Assembly (NCBI GenBank): GCA_905178155.1
Contig: CAJINV010000002.1
Coordinates: 3,474,757 to 3,538,756, forward strand
DNA length: 64,000 nucleotides
Direction: 5' to 3'
From: Amoebophrya sp. A120
Lineage: Eukaryota > Sar > Dinophyceae > Syndiniales > Amoebophryaceae
How positions within the stretch are numbered: position 1 is the stretch's first letter; each line of letters begins with the position of its first letter. The position numbers and the translations under genes were made by a program. Shown here piece by piece: positions 1 to 10,454 of this stretch. Below the pieces are notes generated by a model. The model ran no database searches, was not told where the DNA came from, and saw only the letters and a program-made list of their open reading frames with translations.

Positions 1-1162
1 CGGCGGAGCTACAACGAGAACGCAATGGTGCAGAGTACTTACTAGTACGTGCAAGAAATAACGTGAGCAGTTTCAGTATCAAAGGACGGAAAAAGCACAT
101 GCTGTACTAGTGTGCGAGCTCTAACTTCTACTCTAGCTAAACCAATCATGGCAGCACTGTAAATCTCATCTTTTGGCGCATATAGTTCTTTCTACTAGTA
201 GGTCAATTGTATACGAGAATTGGAGATATTTATTAATCATTTGCATACTTATTACGGTTTTAGTACCATCACTACTACTCTACCAAGAAGGCCGAGCACG
301 TACAGCGAAGTTGATGAGGCTTGATAGCTGCTTTTTCTTCGCTGTACTAATATTGGCGCTGCTCTTTTTGTGATGAAGTAGTACAGCTACCCTTTCATGT
401 GTGATCAAGAAGCAAGGATCACGCTGGCTTCTGTACAATACCCTCAACATTTTTGATTTTGTGGACAAGGATGCAAATGCGTGATAATCATCAGGATAGA
501 CGATTAGATTTAGAAGATAAAAGCAGAAAACAAAGACAGAGAAGACAGCGTTTTTCATCTCATGTCTGCCCTTATGAACAAGATGACACCCCTTTGGTAT
601 GTAAATGAGGCATACTGCTGCTTCTTATTCCTAGAAAATTCCGCGAACAGCGCTTCTCGAAGAGCCGCACAACTCGTGGCTCATCTCAGGAAGTGCAAGT
701 GGCCCTCGCATACCGATCGTAGCACCTAAGGTGAAAACAACAACATGTCATGCATTTCTTTCCAGTAAATATTTTACTACATTTTTGTCCTCCCGGAAAA
801 CAAGAAAGTGGTTTTTCTTCAACGACAGGAGGGGAAACTCGCCGAACAAAAACACTACACGAGGAGGCGACCCGCTGAAGAATCAGACCGTTTGAATCTT
901 CTTTTACACGGGTCTACAATGACGAGAGCAGCAAGTACGTCCTTGTGAGTTGTGAAGAAACTACATTTTATTTTGCAGCGAAGGGGCGGCGATGTTGATG
1001 CAGCAAATACAGGTGCTGCGTTACGGTTTTGGTGTTCTGTTCATCACGAGGTGGGAATAAAGACCAAGACTATGTAGGAAGTCAGGACTTTCTCCATGTG
1101 CATGTTTGTCATGACATCAGGTTCATCTGGCTCCGTCCACCGCCCGCAATGTCGAAAGAGCC
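1..1162. other. Intergenic, nothing recognised
   Basis: Short open frames near 173-558 on both strands have no family resemblance and no coding-like composition. I see no repeat or RNA gene here. Confidence 0.5.
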
Positions 1163-1194
1163 ATGACGTTCCCATTAAGAAGTAGTCGGTCAAC

Positions 1195-1500
1195 CACGAA
1201 TTTTCAAAATTTTGTTTTTATGATCCCTGCAAATCCGCGAAATTTCAAAAATTTATTTTTATCGTTCTGCCCAAACAAAAAGTTTTGGAAGTGTGCAAAG
1301 CTCGAGGACAGACACCGTTTCAAAAATGTAGTCGTCGTTATGAAAATTCAAATTTTTTATTTTTATCGCGTCGTCTGTATTAGCGCCACGCGTCGTGTGG
1401 GGTGCGGAATTTGCCTTCTGTCTTACGCGAAATTTCAAAATGTTCTTTTTATTTGCTTCGCGCATCCGCGAAATACTAAAATTTTATTTTTATTGAACTC
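1195..1500. repeat. AT-rich interspersed short repeat (5 copies)
   Basis: Five imperfect copies of a motif of the form GCGAAATTTCAAAA followed by TTTATTTTTAT lie near 1199, 1239, 1345, 1429 and 1469. Spacing is irregular (40 to 106 bp), so this is not a simple satellite. Short ORFs across it on both strands are probably chance. Confidence 0.6.
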
Positions 1501-1527
1501 AAAGAGACGTTAAGCTCATTAGTTTGC

Positions 1528-2012
1528 GCGCCGCCCCCGCGAATCTATTTGCGCCTCTGGATGTGAGCCTAAATTTGCCCCCGACACATGGGCTTCCCCA
1601 TGGTATGGCGCATTGAAAGTTGCCCCCGGTGAATGTTTTTGCGCCTCTGGAGAGGAGCCTAGATTTGCCCCCGGCGAATGGGTTCCGCGATGGTATGGCG
1701 CATTGGAAGTTGGCCCCAGCGAATCTTTTTGCGCCTCTGGACGAGAGCCTAGATTTGCCCCCGGCGAATGGGTTCCCCGATGGTATGGCGCATCGAAAGT
1801 TGGCCCCAGCGAACCTTTTTGTGCCTCTGGACTGGAGCCTAAATTTGCTCCCGACGAATGGCTTTCCCGATGCTATGGTGTGTTAAAAGTGCGCCCCGGC
1901 GAATCTTTTTGCGCCTCCGGGCGGGAGCCTAAATTTGCCCCCGGCGAATGCGTTTTCCGATGGTATGGCGCACTGAATGTTGGTTCCGTCGGATATTTTC
2001 GTGCTTCCGGAT
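1528..2012. repeat. 90-bp tandem repeat, about 5.4 units
   Basis: The phrase TGGTATGGCG recurs at 1601, 1691, 1781 and 1961, with the variant TGCTATGGTG at 1871, giving an exact 90-bp period. Because 90 is a multiple of three, the + strand stays open from 1613 to 2086 and would read as a 30-residue repeat with FCASG and REP(R/K)FAPGE cores. Coding status is undecided: there is no family match and the unit is short of convincing start context. It may be a satellite that happens to lack stops. Confidence 0.75.
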
Positions 2013-2614
2013 ACGGTACCAATGTCGGTTTTGTCGTATGCTCACGGCTCGAGGACGAGCAGCAGTCATCGAGTCAGCTTTATTGAGTAGGTAGATCTAG
2101 ATGTACGTAGCACCATGCTCGTTCCGAAGCAACACGCTGTCGCGACACTGAAGTATTTTCAGTCTTAATCGTGCAACAAAGACTTCGCTCATCGTCGGTA
2201 CAGCAAGACTCAGAAAAATCGTCCATCAACCGTGACAACATTCGATCGTTCCGCACTAATCTGTCGTACCACAGCAACAACGCAGACATCCCTGGCTGCA
2301 ACGGAGCGACGTTATTGTGAATTTTCTCTATTGTTTTTGTCATTAAACATGCTTGCTATTCTACTGACTTTGAAGAGCATCCACCTCGTGTTTATTCAAC
2401 TCACCAGCTGCAGTTCTCAACCACAAGTGGGTTGCGCCTTACCAAGGCTTCTATTCCGTACGTCCAGCTTTGAACTGATTTTGTGTTGTCCCCCTACACT
2501 ACAAGCATACGTCTTTCCGTTTTCCCCCACCTACCTGACGGCTCTTCCCAAAGAAACCTAAAACTCTCTTCTTTCAACGTAGCACATTTTCCTCCACCCT
2601 CACCACCAAACAAG

Positions 2615-3619
2615 ATGCCCATCCTCGTTTCCGAACCGCTTCTCCAGCCCTGGACGCTGCGCAAACCCCGCCCGCAGGATACAGTCGAGGAAAGGAGACG
2701 CAAAATCGATGCCGATCGGTCCACCTACACCACCCGTTACATGGACAGCAGCAGCAATACCCCCACCGCTGCGAAGTATTCCTGCCGAACGAGAACCAAC
2801 TTCGGCGTCCCACCCGGCCTAGCGGAGGAGAAATATTTCATCAAGCGAAAGAAATCCTACGCCGACCGCCGGTCCTGGGCGGGATTCCCGGGGGACAACG
2901 TCTTCAACGGGAAATCTTGTCGGGTCTGGACGGAGCAGGGGGTGAAAGAGTGGGTGACGTCCGCGATGCTCAGGCGGGGCTTGATTGAAACAGGAAATCA
3001 AAAAACCGAAGAAGAAAATAGTCCAGCCGATTCGGATAGTAAAAATCCAGATTCGATTGAAAAAGAATTGGAAAAGCAACTTCAAAAACAAAAGTCCGCC
3101 CTTTACGACTTGTCCAATTTCCAACCTGTCCCTGGGCAGACACTCGAAAATTGGAAGCTGCACGACTTCGAGCAAAACATCCCCGGTGGGGGCGAAACCT
3201 TACCGAGAGAAATCGCGGAATCACTTTTCAACGAGTTGAAATGCAAGGAGATTGAATACCAGGCAAACGCCGCGTTCGACGACAGCATTGTGCGAGGGGT
3301 AAACTTCACTCTCAAAGCCTTCCCGAAGTTCAAGATCCGGGAGAAATTCCCCTTACCAGAAAACAAGCAGAAAGTCCCCGGGCCTGGCCACTACCGCCAG
3401 CCGACGACGTTGGGTATTGGGAAGAGCGGAAAAGGGCATCCGCTGTGGAAACAGGACGGCAGGCCGGTGTTCGGGATCGACGTGAGATTTCCGACATTTG
3501 ATTCTGCTGGACCTGGGCCGGGGAAGTACCCCGCGATTGCGTTGGCAAAAGATCCGACGCTGGAATGGACGCCGAAATGGTCACTGGGGGTGAAAAATAG
3601 TTACGGGGGCGCGTTTTGA
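2615..3619 (+). CDS. SHIPPO/STPG (sperm-tail PG-rich) repeat protein
   Basis: A single exon of 334 residues. Two Pro-Gly-rich repeats are visible in the C-terminal third: VPGPGHYRQP, and GPGPGKYPA about 45 residues later. These match the STPG/SHIPPO repeat (ODF3/CIMAP family) of axonemal and other microtubule-associated proteins, so a flagellar or cytoskeletal microtubule role is inferred. The N-terminal half is basic and polar, and a Lys/Glu-rich linker around residues 125-165 has no recognised domain. I chose the ATG at 2615 (context ACAAGATGCCC) rather than the open frame that starts at 2483, because the extra residues are Pro/Ser-rich and follow a pyrimidine-rich UTR-like stretch. No introner interrupts it, unlike the next three genes. 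The family assignment is from motif recognition; the substrate or axonemal position is unknown. Confidence 0.8.
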   Translation: MPILVSEPLLQPWTLRKPRPQDTVEERRRKIDADRSTYTTRYMDSSSNTPTAAKYSCRTRTNFGVPPGLAEEKYFIKRKKSYADRRSWAGFPGDNVFNGKSCRVWTEQGVKEWVTSAMLRRGLIETGNQKTEEENSPADSDSKNPDSIEKELEKQLQKQKSALYDLSNFQPVPGQTLENWKLHDFEQNIPGGGETLPREIAESLFNELKCKEIEYQANAAFDDSIVRGVNFTLKAFPKFKIREKFPLPENKQKVPGPGHYRQPTTLGIGKSGKGHPLWKQDGRPVFGIDVRFPTFDSAGPGPGKYPAIALAKDPTLEWTPKWSLGVKNSYGGAF

Positions 3620-4187
3620 TGAGGATAGTAGACCTCAAATTTTGTCAACATTTTCCGTGGTGGTCGACATCTTTATGCCATTTAGGTAAATCCTTGTTTT
3701 CTGCCCCTGTCTCCGTCTGGAATCAGAATAGCCCTGCTGTTTTCATCTAGAAGTAGTTCAAAACTACCTCAGATGAACGAATAAAAAATCCGTACCCCGG
3801 TTGTACTCGCCAATTCGGTGAAAGACGCAATCACATCCATGACGAGTAGAGCGGAACATCAGGCATGTTTGTAGTATCATCAGCAATCATAAATCCATAG
3901 TAGTAGTACCCACCACCAAAAACTTTCTCGCGCTACGTCACTCACCAACCGAACACACACAAACACCCACCATTCATCACGTTCCAAATCATACATGACA
4001 ATCACTATATTTTTTTGTCGAGAGGATATAGTTGCACACATAAAAACGACGCCACTGCATCGAGCTTCATCTGCTGGCTTCACGTCGTGGCATTGCAGAG
4101 TTGCTGTTCATTTTTTTGTCGGACATGTGGTGAAGTACACCGAGGTTATTTCCCAGATTGGCAGGAGTCGCTCTTCGATCCAAAAGT
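3620..4187. other. Intergenic, nothing recognised
   Basis: This stretch holds only short ORFs without family resemblance between the SHIPPO gene and the first repeat unit. Confidence 0.5.
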
Positions 4188-4908
4188 AAATGTATGACCG
4201 GGCAAGCAAGGTCTTGCGAGCCTGTGAGTCAAGGCCGACGTTGGTCGGTCTATATTTTATGGGCGGGACAAACCCGCTCTACTTCACGGTAACCAAAACT
4301 TACGAAGCACGATATGCAGCATGAGGGACGCGCATTCGCGTTAATTTTCCTCTAGTTTACTGCAGTGCTTTCTAGGTTTTCAGGGACTTGCGCCCCTGCC
4401 GATGGTAGCTCTAAGCTCTTTTCTCCATTGGAGTTTCAAGTTCGCCATTTTTGATCTAGGGTTATTAGAGCGCATTCCCCGCTCGGCCCGAGGCTCAGGC
4501 AATTTTTGGACCTTGTCCAACGTGCTCCTAGTTTTCCGGAGACGATTTGAATTTGATTTTGTCTGGTGTACTTTCCGGCACCAGCACATGACTTCCCCTT
4601 GGTGTACTTTCCGACACCGAAGTACTTCTATCTTGGTTGAGTTCCTCAAGGCATTCGAGGACTTTTTGACCTTGGTTATTTTCATCTCAAACTCGGTGGG
4701 GCGGCTTTTCGGTACCCAAATTCATCTCCAGTCCTTCGTTTAGAGGGTTCTTTGGGTCGCGTCGTTGCTTTGCGTCTCCGCCGGTGGGGTAGGCTCGCCC
4801 ATGCTTTGTCTGCGAGCGGATTCACCTCCTGATACCCGGGACGCATATCCAAAGTTGATCATCCACAGGATGATCTATCCACGGAAGTATTTGACAAGTG
4901 CATAAAAT
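4188..4908. repeat. Repeat unit 1: shared 5' block, private middle, shared 3' block
   Basis: The first 161 bp (4188-4348) recur at 4905-5065 and the last 123 bp (4786-4908) recur at 5191-5313. The 437-bp middle is not repeated. It holds an open frame of 113 codons (4402-4743) with no recognised family, and two copies of the phrase TGGTGTACTTTCCG. The two units lie head to tail, the end of this one overlapping the start of the next by 4 bp. Confidence 0.75.
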
Positions 4909-5313
4909 GTATGACCGGGCAAGCAAGGTCTTGCGAGCCTGTGAGTCAAGGCCGACGTTGGTCGGTCTATATTTTATGGGCGGGACAAACCCGCTCTACT
5001 TCACGGTAACCAAAACTTACGAAGCACGATATGCAGCATGAGGGACGCGCATTCGCGTTAATTTTTCCCTCCCTCCCAGCCCTTATTTGTCATGCTGATT
5101 TACTTTGGTTTGAAGTGGATGGATCATGAGGCTTCGCGCCACTTCGCATCAGGAGTGTGACAGAAGCCCATCACTTGCTTTCGGGAAATTGGGGTAGGCT
5201 CGCCCATGCTTTGTCTGCGAGCGGATTCACCTCCTGATACCCGGGACGCATATCCAAAGTTGATCATCCACAGGATGATCTATCCACGGAAGTATTTGAC
5301 AAGTGCATAAAAT
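4905..5313. repeat. Repeat unit 2: same ends, different 125-bp middle
   Basis: Begins with the 161-bp block of unit 1 and ends with its 123-bp block, but the middle (5066-5190) is unrelated to that of unit 1. Two neighbouring copies with constant ends and exchangeable interiors resemble related non-autonomous elements or cassettes. I do not recognise the ends as any named family. Confidence 0.75.
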
Positions 5314-5522
5314 AAAGTATTTCGAAAAATAAATAAATGCACAACGATCATTTGGGAATAGGAGGTTATCATGTCTGTGTCTGGAGTTGGAAAACCACAC
5401 AAAATCAGCATCGATCATCCGAATGAATGTCAAGATCTGAAAGTAGCTGATCATGACCTCCATGACGACCTGTTGTAGATCATTTGGATAGTTCCTGTTC
5501 TGAAAAATGATTTGGAAGCTCG

Positions 5523-6917
5523 CCAAAAGACGCGTTATGTGGTTCTTGACTGGATCGTACGAGTTTTGAGTATTTTAGGCACTGAACCACTTCGACAAAG
5601 TAAAAAAGTTGAGATTGACTTAAGACCCGAGTTGAGATCGAGTCGAAATTTGCATGATCTGGGCATTCATTAGCAGCGACGTTTCTAGTGCCCAAAATTT
5701 CCAGAAGCGTGTATGTGGATAGGATAGCTGTGCGAGGTGCTTTTGTGCGTCCCCATTGTTGCTTCTGTCCAAAGCGTGAGGATGAGCTCCCTCGTGCTCG
5801 ACCGGGTGGGCAGTAAATCTGGATCTTGCATATTCAGGGCGAGCTTTTTTTCGGGTGAAAAAAGCTGCAATGTTTCCACTCCGTCGAGATCGAATCAAGA
5901 GTAAGTTGAGACCGAGTGGACACGGACGGAGTTGAGACCGAGTTGCGATCGCGCTCGCTGGAATCGAGTTGAGACCGAGTTAAGATCGACTTGACATCGA
6001 GTTGAGATCGAGTTGAGATTGAGCCATCCTCGAGTTGAGATTTTCACCCTTTTTTCACTGAAAAAAGGAGCAAGCTTTTTTTCAGCTGAAAAATCACGCG
6101 GCGCTTTTTTTCAGCTGAAAAAAGGCACACTTGCGTTTTTTTTCAGCTGAAAAAAAGCTCACTTGCGTTTTTTTTCAGCTGAAAAAGAGCACATTTGGGC
6201 TGCGCGCCTCTTTCCAGCTGAAAAAAAGCATTTCCGCGGTTTTTTCCAGCTGAAAAACTGCGCCTTGTAATTTTTCAGGTGAAAAAAAGTACAAGGGCGC
6301 AACTTTTCAACTGAAAAAAAGCACAAGGGCGCAATTTTTCAGCTGAAAAAAAGCGCAAGGGGGTAAGTTTTCAGCTGAAAAAAGCGCCGTATGAGGTCAC
6401 ACCTCGTTCGATTTTTCAGTGACAAAAAAGTGAAAATCTCAACTCGGTCTCAACTCGGTCTCAGCTCGATGTCAACTCGATGTCAACTCGATGCCAACTC
6501 GATGTCAACTCGATGCCAACTCGATGCCAGCTTGCTCGATCTCAACTAGATCCCAACTCGGTTCCAGCTTGCTCCCTCTCCGCTCGATCTTGGTTCAATC
6601 TCGATGTGTTGCTCATCATCTGCGCACTTCTCGAGTCTCGTCGAGGCTGGAAATTGAGCCATGAATTCCCGCTCGAACAAAGCGTCTTGGCGGTTTTTTT
6701 CAGCTGAAAAAGTGCGCCTTTCCTTTGCGCGCTTTTCAGCTGCAAAAAGCACAGCTAGGGTGCTCGTTCTAGCAGGACCAGGAGTAACTCTGAACATTTA
6801 CACGAACGCCCGCGACACATTTAGCCACAGCGCCAGCACTGTTTGAACTCGATCTCAACTGGGCCAAAAGACGCGTTATGTGGTTCTTGACTGGATCGCA
6901 CGAGTTTTGAGTATTTT
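5523..6917. repeat. Hairpin array bounded by 54-bp direct repeats
   Basis: A 54-bp sequence at 5523-5576 recurs at 6864-6917 with one substitution (GGATCGTACG versus GGATCGCACG). Between them lie an array of GAGTTGAGATC-like 11-mers (about 5880-6045), about ten palindromes of the form TTTTTTCAGCTGAAAAAA (about 6045-6390), and an array of the reverse complement, CTCAACTCGAT-like (about 6430-6560). Two more CAGCTG palindromes follow near 6700 and 6740. The whole could fold into one large stem with a comb of hairpins. The flanking direct repeats suggest insertion or duplication. Confidence 0.75.
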
Positions 6918-7122
6918 TCTTCCAAACAAACTCGACTAGCGTTTTTTTCCTCGAACAATTTCGCCAGATTCTATCTGACACAACTTCTAGACACTGAACG
7001 AGAACGTTGCGAAGCTCCTTTCGACCCGACCACGACACTAGGAAGTATTACCTAGCTTTCTGAACTTTTTCTAGAGGCTCTTGGATATAATTTTCAGCAA
7101 TTTCATCCCGCCAAGAAACAAA

Positions 7123-9706
7123 ATGAGCGCTCCTGCCGAAGAGCCGAAAGTCCAGGAACAGCAGCAGGCCACTGTGGCCCCCGCTGAGGAGAAGAAGGCT
7201 GAGGAGCAGAAGGTCGCTGCCGGCACGGAAGAAAAGCCGAAACAAGCCGAAGAAACCACCGCTAGTACAACTACCGCGGCTGCCGCTCCCGCTACCGAGG
7301 AAAAAGTAGAACAAACCACCACTTCCAACAAGCGCCCCGCCGAAGATAGTGTTGTGGCTGCCGAAGAGAAAAAGGAAGAGAAAAAGGATGGCGAACAAGA
7401 GCAGAAACCTGCGGCCGAGGAACAAACTGCTGCGGCTAGTGCCCCGCCGGCGAAGAAACAGAAGTTGAACAACAATAAGTTAAATGTCGCGACTGACCAG
7501 GGAATTTTGATCACGGCGGCGAACTCCCACGCGTTGAAGCCGGCCATTCACGATTGCTTGAACATTTTGAAGCGCGCTTTTCCGGACACTGCTACAGCAG
7601 TATGCATTGCAAAAGTATCGTACTCGTATAAATGCATTACAAATTTCCTCAGCATGAGAAATAAAATTTGTAATGCGGATTTACCGTAACAAAAGGATTT
7701 AATGCATGATTGCAATACGAGTGCGATGCTTTTGCACAGGATAAGCAGGTGCCGACGACAAGGCTGGAAAAAGATTCGAACTCTGCAACGATCACAAGCT
7801 GCCGTTCGGTATTGATGAGAATGTTCCTTTTGCATTTGCTGTTGGTTGTTTTCGCATGACAGTCACAGTAATTCTTCCACTTCTTCCTCCTGAACCTGAT
7901 GTCAACATCGCATGCCAATCTGTTCATGCTCACTTGCACTACTTACAAAACCGCACAACAAATTCTGCTAGGTATCGGCTTCGTGAAGTGCAATCAGTCT
8001 CCTACCGCTCCGTTAACCGCGTCCGCCTGCTGCAGCCAGATGTTCGAGAAATTCCAAAACAAGCAGGAAAACTCCCACCATATTTTCCGGCTACTGCCGT
8101 GCGACTTCCTCTGTAAGCCGGACATTGAGGAGTTCAAAAAGCTCGCGGAGAAACACATCAAACCCTTGTTCCCGAAAACGGAAAAAGCGGAAGACAAAAA
8201 GTTGACGTGGGCGCTGAACTTCAAAACCCGGGCGGTGGTATGGAATGTGAAATAAATTTTTCGGAGATTGTTTGCAATTTTTACGCACAGGACGGGGCGC
8301 TTTTTCGATTTAATAAGTGCCTGCATGCGAAAGACCATTCGAGGACAATTATGCTGCGGCTTTTCCAAGGATGTCGAACGGCCAGCTTTTGCAGCCTTCA
8401 CGCAAACTAGCAAGTTTTGGCTCAGACAATCAAAAAAATCGCAGCACCATGGTGATGCATGATTTTTCTGATTGAAAATAACATGCGCTTGCTCTATGTG
8501 ACGCAACAATGGTGCAATTTTTTTCGATTATGAATCTATTTGACCCGCCGTCCTAGTACCTCAAATTGTCTCCGAACAATTTCGACTTTCCCACTCCATA
8601 CTTGAAGAAGATCAACAAGGACCTGATCCTGCAAGTGATCGACCAGTGGTATCAAATGCAAAAATGTCTGGGTCTGGGAGATTCCGAGATTTGTCATGCA
8701 GTTTTTCCAAGCTCCCCCACGTCTGGAATGCAGGGCCTAGCATCACAGGTTCTGCAGCTCCTTGGTGATGCGTATTCTGCATGAGAAATGCTCTCTCAGC
8801 ATGGCCAGAAGTGGGCACCTTTTGCACGTTATGCATCACAGATCTTTGTAGGATCCGAAACACATATCACAAGTTCGGATCCTTCCAGACCCAGACATTT
8901 TTGCGTTTGATAAATGGACCGATGGGTACAAGGTTTCCCTGGACAACCCCGAAGTGTGCATCCAGATCGAGGTGAACCCGGTTTTCATCGGGTTGGCTTT
9001 GATTGACAACCACCAGTGGGGGAAGTTTATCAAGTACAACGTGCAATCGGTGTTGAATCCGGCGCAGGCCCTATGGGGAGGAAAAAGTTTGTTACAGTCA
9101 CTATCTATCTTGGCGGTTCTGCATTACAAATTTTTTGCATCATCACAGCTTTTGCTTGTATTGCTGGAACACCAAGGGAAATCCCGTAGGAAGTTTGGCT
9201 GTGGGGCATTTTTATGCATGACAGTCAGGCATTTTTTGTATTGCAACAATGCACATGAATGATCGTGGTGAGCTTTTTTCTTTTGATAGGCCGCGAAGGA
9301 AGCGGAAAAGCACCGGAGCCGGGAGAAGGCGAACCAGGCGAAAAAAGCGGAGAAGGCTGCTGTATGAACTGCAAAAGTATCGCACTCTCATAAATGCATT
9401 ACGCATTCTCTCAGCATGAGAAATAAAATTTGTAATGCGGATTTACGTTGAGAAAAAAATTCGTAATGCATGATTGCAATAGGAGTGCGATACTTTTGCA
9501 CAGGATATGCCGCTGCGAGTAGTACCACGGGAGTCGAGAAGAAGGCGGAGGAGAAGAAGGAGGAAGCTGCGGCTGCTTGTGCCACTGCAGAGACGAAGAC
9601 CGAAGCTCCTGCGCCCGCCGTTGCCGAGAAGGAAGCCGCTAAGGCCGTTGTTGAGGGAGAACAAGCGAAGACCGCCACGGAGAAGGCGGTGGAGGCTGGA
9701 GCGTAA
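7123..9706 (+). CDS. Tan1/THUMPD1-like THUMP protein (tRNA acetylation adaptor), 7 exons
   Basis: Exons 7123-7600, 7749-7844, 7972-8237, 8557-8649, 8918-9071, 9294-9362 and 9513-9706 sum to 1350 nt (449 residues). The core follows THUMPD1/Tan1: GILITAANSHALKPAIHDC near residue 130, then GIGFVKCN, HIFRLLPCDFLCKPDIEEFK, LTWALNFKTRA, and VSLDNPEVCIQIEVNPVFIG in the THUMP-domain order. In yeast and animals this protein binds tRNA and helps the acetyltransferase Kre33/NAT10 make N4-acetylcytidine at position 12 of tRNA Ser and Leu. Both ends are low-complexity, rich in Ala, Glu and Lys, with PPAKKQK near residue 115 as a possible nuclear signal. Four introns are introners (families B, A, E, B) and two are GT-AG. 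Without excision the frame breaks five times. Confidence 0.85.
7601..7743. mobile_element. Introner, family B (Tan1 intron 1, 143 bp)
   Basis: Target repeat AGCAG is perfect (7596-7600 and 7744-7748). TIR starts TATGCATTGCAAAAGTATCG and ends GATGCTTTTGCACAGGATA. Internal motif GCATTACAA lies at 7634-7642 and TTGTAATGC at 7668-7676. Excision joins TATA|GADDK in frame. Confidence 0.9.
7845..7971 (+). other. GT-AG intron (Tan1 intron 2, 127 bp)
   Basis: Starts GTTGTT and ends TTCTGCTAG. Removing it shifts from frame 2 to frame 3 exactly as needed and joins FAFAV to GIGFVKC, matching the THUMPD1 strand before the conserved Gly-Ile. The interior has no clear inverted repeats. Confidence 0.7.
8238..8556 (+). 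other. GT-AG intron (Tan1 intron 3, 319 bp)
   Basis: Starts GTATGG and ends CCGTCCTAG, phase 0. It joins LNFKTRAV to YLKLSPNNF. A weak inverted repeat (AAATTTTTCGGAGATTG near 8255 against CAAATTGTCTCCGAACAATT, whose right arm lies in the exon) is present. Confidence 0.7.
8650..8912. mobile_element. Introner, family A (Tan1 intron 4, 263 bp)
   Basis: Target repeat AGTGG/AATGG, one mismatch. Ends are TATCAAATGCAAAAATGTCT and GACATTTTTGCGTTTGATA. Excision joins VIDQW to TDGYKVSLD. Confidence 0.9.
9072..9288. mobile_element. Introner, family E variant (Tan1 intron 5, 217 bp)
   Basis: Target repeat GGCCC/GGCCG, one mismatch. Starts TATGGGGAGGAAAAAG and ends CTTTTTTCTTTTGATA. The arms are only partly complementary, so the assignment to family E is tentative; the frame is restored (NPAQA to KEAEKH). 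Confidence 0.75.
9363..9507. mobile_element. Introner, family B (Tan1 intron 6, 145 bp)
   Basis: Target repeat TGCTG/TGCCG, one mismatch. Starts TATGAACTGCAAAAGTATCG and ends GCGATACTTTTGCACAGGATA-type terminus. Very like the element at 7601 in the same gene. Confidence 0.9.
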
Positions 9707-10454
9707 AGGCAGAATCGTCGACATGAGAAGGCTATATGTAGTGTTGAATGTGGAAAAATAAAGGGAAACATGAAACTTCCGTTTGCGAATGACACCACTA
9801 CACTTACGAAACCTCCGCGTTTGTCTCTTCGCGACTCGATGACATCGCTTCTCTGGTGTGAGGAGTATGAAGACGAGCTCCTCTATCCAGGTCACAGATC
9901 AGAACCATCACTAACTTTGCTTTTGAACAGCTCAACCTCGAATAAAAGTTAATATCACGCAAACAAGTTCTCGAAAAATTCCATCGCCAAGTAACAGGGA
10001 AAGCATTCTAGGTTCTAGAAATGATGACTTTTCTTTGATGTGATCAAGCCGCTGGGTGGTGGTCACCTCTATCTGTGTTCGAGTTGTATGCAGTACTTGC
10101 TTCTATCCCCCGAGTGTAGTCTCAACTTCTACAGCCTCTGTTTGTTACAATCGGTATGGTTTTTTATTTCGTGTGCTGCCAAAGTTGTGGAGAGAAACGC
10201 GGCTCTGGAAGTTTCACAGGAGCTTTTTTTAGCGCTACTAAGTCAGAAGACAGAAACGAAGCGAGAGCCGATATTCATTGCGCAAAGAAAACGACAGGAA
10301 CAGAAAAAGATTCTCCAAAGGAAAATATCCTTTCCCGTGTCGCAGACGACAGGAGTGCTGCAAAATTAATTGCAATTCAAATCGACCTTTGGTACCTACT
10401 ATAGTTGATTGGAAATTATAAAGTCGCGATAGAACAGAAAAAATCACGAACAAC
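9707..10454. other. Intergenic spacer with no recognised feature
   Basis: 748 bp between the Tan1 and DJ-1 genes. Overlapping short ORFs around 10040-10450 look like chance. Both flanking genes face the same way. Confidence 0.5.

Noticed and set aside
2483-2614. Upstream extension of the SHIPPO gene
   Set aside because: The added residues are Ser/Pro-rich, start at a weak context and follow a pyrimidine-rich leader; the ATG at 2615 fits better.
4188-4348. The 161-bp repeated block as a structured RNA gene (5S, snRNA or spliced leader)
   Set aside because: I could not match it to the conserved parts of 5S, U-snRNA or the dinoflagellate spliced leader.
7601-7743. Inverted repeats read as a CRISPR array or bacterial terminators
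   Set aside because: Repeats are paired arms around variable interiors within coding sequence, at irregular distances and with target duplications; nothing resembles repeat-spacer order or a bacterial gene.
8238-8556. Calling Tan1 intron 3 an introner
   Set aside because: The inverted repeat is weak, its right arm lies partly in the exon, and there is no 5-bp target repeat; clean GT-AG sites in phase 0 fit better.
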